From positions 2,542,001-2,606,000 of the forward strand of contig JAEBUN010000002.1 in the NCBI GenBank assembly GCA_023014365.1: a stretch of DNA of 64,000 bases. Reading direction: 5' to 3'. Positions 63,209-64,000 of the stretch are shown here, piece by piece. This DNA comes from Lepiota brunneoincarnata. Lineage: Eukaryota; Basidiomycota; Agaricomycetes; Agaricales; Agaricaceae. Below the pieces are notes generated by a model, which saw only the letters and a program-made list of their open reading frames with translations, was not told the origin of the DNA and did no database searches. The stretch's first letter is position 1; every line of letters begins with the position of its first letter. The translations under genes and the position numbers were made by a program.

Positions 63209-64000
63209 TGTTGGGTACGTTTGGTAGAGCGAAGTTGCTTCTGGTAGGTTCTGGGTAGTTCCTGGTCGTTGCTGTTGAGTTGATGTATCTCTTTATACTC
63301 TTCCAAGTATTCATCGGCGTTATTGCGGAGTTCTTCTTCGGATATCCATTGGTTCTCCGTGTGGGAGTATCCTTTCCAATGTACGTAGTATTGGAGTCTT
63401 CCTCGATATCGGCGGTGGTTGAGAATAGCTTCTATTTCATATTCTTCTTCTTCATTGATGATGTCTGGTGGTGGTGGCGTCGGATGAGGTCCGTATGCTT
63501 CTGTTTCATTGTATGGGGTTAAGAGGTTTCGGTGGAACACCGGGTGTATCTTCCATTTGATCGGAAGTTTTAATTTGTATGTGAGTGGCGATAAGACTTC
63601 CAAAATAGGGAAAGGTCCTAGTCGTTTTGGGGATATTTTGTTGGAGATGAAGGGAAGTTTGAGGTTCTTGGCTTCTAGCCATACTTTCTGATGTGTTTCA
63701 AGGGGTTTGACAGCTCTTCTGGTTCTTTGTTTCATAATGTCGGCGGAGAGTTGGTGTGCCGCGTGTGCTTCTTTTCTGGCATCATCAAGGAGTCTGATGC
63801 GTTCGTCTACTGATGGAAAGTTCGAAGTTTCCATTACCGTGGGTATCGGTGGAGGGTTATATCCCATGATTAGTTCGAATGGGGATTTCTGCCTCGAGGC
63901 ATGTATTTTGGAGTTGTGTGCGAATTCGGCAATAGGGAGGGTTTCTGACCAGTCAAGGGGATTCCTGGTGCAATATATGGCGAGATAAGTCTCGATTTCT
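63199..64000 (-). CDS. pol: Gy2b pol, C-terminal part: integrase end and chromodomain (partial)
   Basis: Open from the window edge to the stop at 63201-63199. Integrase C-terminal region EIETYLAIYCTRNPLDWSETLPIAEFAHNS, the GPFPILEVLSPLTYKLKLP segment, IHPVFHRNLL, then a chromodomain, EYEIEAILNHRRYRGRLQYYVHWKGYSHTENQWISEEEL, with the aromatic positions Y, W and Y in place. The chromodomain probably binds methylated histone H3 and steers integration. The upstream part lies outside the window. Confidence 0.9.
   Translation of the reverse strand, partial: EIETYLAIYCTRNPLDWSETLPIAEFAHNSKIHASRQKSPFELIMGYNPPPIPTVMETSNFPSVDERIRLLDDARKEAHAAHQLSADIMKQRTRRAVKPLETHQKVWLEAKNLKLPFISNKISPKRLGPFPILEVLSPLTYKLKLPIKWKIHPVFHRNLLTPYNETEAYGPHPTPPPPDIINEEEEYEIEAILNHRRYRGRLQYYVHWKGYSHTENQWISEEELRNNADEYLEEYKEIHQLNSNDQELPRTYQKQLRSTKRTQQCP

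Larger units (their letters stand above)
61689..64000 (-). mobile_element. Gy2b, chromovirus, best preserved element, runs off window
   Basis: 3' LTR, ORF3 and the C-terminal part of pol, all without stops or frameshifts as far as visible. Left flank ccgga (61684-61688) predicts the TSD. Same family as Gy2a but with clear nucleotide divergence. Confidence 0.93.

Noticed and set aside
1..64000. tRNA, rRNA, bacterial operons, riboswitches
   Set aside because: Nothing resembling a cloverleaf, rRNA core or bacterial signals was seen while reading both strands; the window is eukaryotic repeat DNA.

Overview
The window is a dense graveyard of retrotransposons. Almost all of the 64 kb can be assigned to LTR retrotransposons or poly(A)-tailed non-LTR elements inserted into one another; no ordinary host gene, tRNA, rRNA, CRISPR array or bacterial signal was recognised. 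The element types are two chromodomain Ty3/gypsy families, one Ty1/copia family and LINEs with an APE-type endonuclease, RT, RNase H and a C-terminal CCHC (Tad-like layout). Together with two short introns (58 and 49 nt, with GTGAGT/GTAAGT donors and CTRAY-like branch sites) they point to a filamentous fungus, most likely an agaricomycete basidiomycete. Genus cannot be told from this sequence alone.

Names used here. Gy1a and Gy1b are copies of one chromovirus family and Gy2a and Gy2b of a second. Cop1 is a Ty1/copia family with a 369 bp LTR, and LTR-X is a different family seen only as one solo LTR. LINE-A (about 6.57 kb, ORF1+ORF2) and LINE-B are autonomous-type LINE families. C and D are poly(A)-tailed elements without a visible RT, whose 3' tails resemble those of LINE-B and LINE-A.

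Layout. 1-13976: an old minus-strand LINE-A copy carries two Gy1 insertions, Gy1a (1-5135, cut by the window edge, itself holding a C element at 1052-2131) and complete Gy1b (5931-13777). 13977-19781: truncated minus-strand LINE-A and LINE-B copies, a D element and a Cop1 solo LTR. 20026-26973: full-length but broken LINE-A2 (+) with the LTR-X solo LTR. 27889-44002: a broken Cop1 element whose middle is replaced by LINE-A4 (+), which contains LINE-A5 (30361-36447, minus), three Cop1 solo LTRs and two truncated LINE-A copies. 44003-51985: Gy2a (+). 51986-61688: fragments of LINE-A, Cop1 LTR, LINE-B, D and C. 61689-64000: Gy2b (minus), the best preserved element, running off the right edge.

Most notable. 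(1) Gy1b carries, antisense to gag-pol, a gene with its own TATA box and two introns. Its conceptual product has two CX2CX6C blocks split by an intron, with GAL4-like Zn2Cys6 spacing. It now has three in-frame TGA codons. (2) Gy2 copies have a sense ORF after pol encoding three consecutive zinc knuckles, intact in Gy2b. (3) LINE-A and LINE-B share a conserved 3' UTR box followed by a C-run/G-run hairpin, tandemly duplicated in LINE-B. (4) Target-site duplications allow much of the order of insertions to be read, and one Cop1 solo LTR without a TSD marks a deletion by recombination between two LTRs.
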